This document shows, in pieces, positions 63,181 to 64,000 of a stretch of 64,000 nt of DNA. The stretch's first letter is position 1. Each line of letters begins with the position of its first letter. The stretch is taken from assembly GCA_018907035.1 (NCBI GenBank), contig JACCIC010000120.1, forward strand, positions 1,165,001 through 1,229,000, given 5' to 3'. The DNA is from Sycobia sp. Sy_11 (lineage: Eukaryota > Arthropoda > Insecta > Hymenoptera > Epichrysomallidae). The position numbers and the translations under genes were made by a program. A model generated the notes under the pieces. That model was not told the origin of the DNA and ran no database searches. It saw nothing but the letters and a program-made list of their open reading frames with translations.

Positions 63181-64000
63181 ATCTTTGCAATAACACTTCG
63201 ATAACCAAAAAACCATTTAACGAGAAAAAACACAACATTGGTAGATCATATGAAACTACACTTATTAAATTCATTAAAGAATATCATTCACTAAATCACA
63301 TGGAAGAAATAACGTCGAACGATAAATCAGATGAAGGTTATTATATACCACATCATGCGGTTATTAAAAATTGCAATGAAACAACAAAACTGCGCGTAGT
63401 GTTTGACGGGTCATCAAAAAGTTCGACTAACACGTTACTAAGTGACGCACTATTAACTGGTCCCACTATTCAGGATGAGTTGATATTCATTATTATGCGG
63501 TTTAGATTAAGAAATATTATTGTTGCAGCCGATCTGCAAAAAATGTACCGGCAAATCCAAGTTGATCAAGCAGACGCTAAGTATCAAAAGATACTTTGGA
63601 GAGAAAATAGCAACGACACTATTCGCGTTTTTCAGTTGACAACTGTAACACAAGGTACAGCGTCAGCTCCGTTTCTTGCCGAACGAACATTACATCAGCT
63701 AGCGAACGATGGCAGACGTACATATCCGTTGGCTGCAGAAGCATTACAAAATAACTGCTATGCTGATGATTTACTTGTAGGTGTCGATACAGTTAGCGAA
63801 GCATTAACAGTAAAAAACCAATTAATTAAATTTTTAGGCACTGCGGGGTTTACTTTGCATAAATGGACCTCTAATGACTTAGATTTTTTTTCATGATTCG
63901 CATGATGTAAATTTTCATGATTCGCATAATGTAAATAGTTCCAAAAAATTATCTCTAGATGCGACTCACACAAAAATCTTAGGAGTTCATTGGGACCCCA
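63181..64000 (+). pseudogene. BEL/Pao reverse transcriptase, one-base frameshift, runs off the window
   Basis: RT of a plus-strand BEL/Pao element. The frame is open from about 63196 (NEKKHNIGRSYETT), with YYIPHHAV, LRVVFDGSSKSS, LLTGPTIQDEL, the catalytic AADLQKMYRQI, TQGTASAPFLAERTLHQLAND and the active site YADDLL (codons at 63759). It ends with LHKWTSND. A run of eight T at 63884-63891 has one T too many: in the next frame the sequence continues at once as CATGATTCG repeats and then THTKILGVHWDP to the window edge. So a single slip broke an otherwise clean copy. A tandem duplication of about 21 bases follows the slip. Confidence 0.92.

Overview
This window is AT-rich, intron-bearing animal DNA dominated by transposon relics. 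The transposon mix (BEL/Pao retroelements, mariner relics, a hAT relic, Helitron-like repeats and an EnSpm/Tnp2-like transposase paired with a DUF4806 gene), the (CT)n and (TA)n microsatellites and the gene structures point to an insect, most likely a hymenopteran such as an ant. The species cannot be named from the sequence alone. Almost all real coding exons are short and had to be read from splice signals and frame phase.

Layout. 0-3 kb: decayed BEL/Pao retrotransposon on the minus strand. 4-4.7 kb: near-perfect 0.6 kb palindrome. 7.1-7.4 kb: relic of a small secreted-protein gene. 7.58-8.82 kb: mariner with both terminal repeats and an internally deleted transposase. 9.9-13.7 kb: three-exon gene for an unrecognised secreted protein. 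18.1-19.6 kb: at least three exons of another signal-peptide protein on the minus strand, paralogous to the 7.1 kb relic. 21.2 and 29.8 kb: two 5S-rRNA-like SINE copies. 22.6-26.3 kb: two Helitron-like repeats, one carrying a minisatellite whose units flip orientation. 28.0-29.3 kb: endogenous copy of a rhabdovirus-type nucleoprotein gene, broken. 32.3-33.6 kb: a 0.74 kb palindrome abutting a mariner relic. 34-36 kb: degraded Tnp2-like transposase. 39.56-40.57 kb (with a probable upstream exon at 45.2 kb): an intact housekeeping gene, exosome component EXOSC5/Rrp46, the only confidently named host gene. 42.9-43.6 kb: large inverted repeat. 45.9-57.5 kb: three copies of one Tnp2-like transposon. 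Two are decayed minus-strand copies, one split by an LTR-like insertion. The third is a plus-strand copy with an open 718-codon transposase and a spliced DUF4806 gene. 58-60.6 kb: hAT/ZMYM1-like and mariner relics. 60.6-64 kb: two BEL/Pao elements in opposite orientation.

How the parts relate. The host genes (EXOSC5, two secreted proteins) are separated by repeat-rich DNA. The 51.3-57.5 kb unit reads as one two-gene transposon: transposase plus DUF4806 partner, bracketed by shared short motifs. It is the best candidate here for an under-described mobile system. The rhabdovirus-like insertion is the second most notable item.
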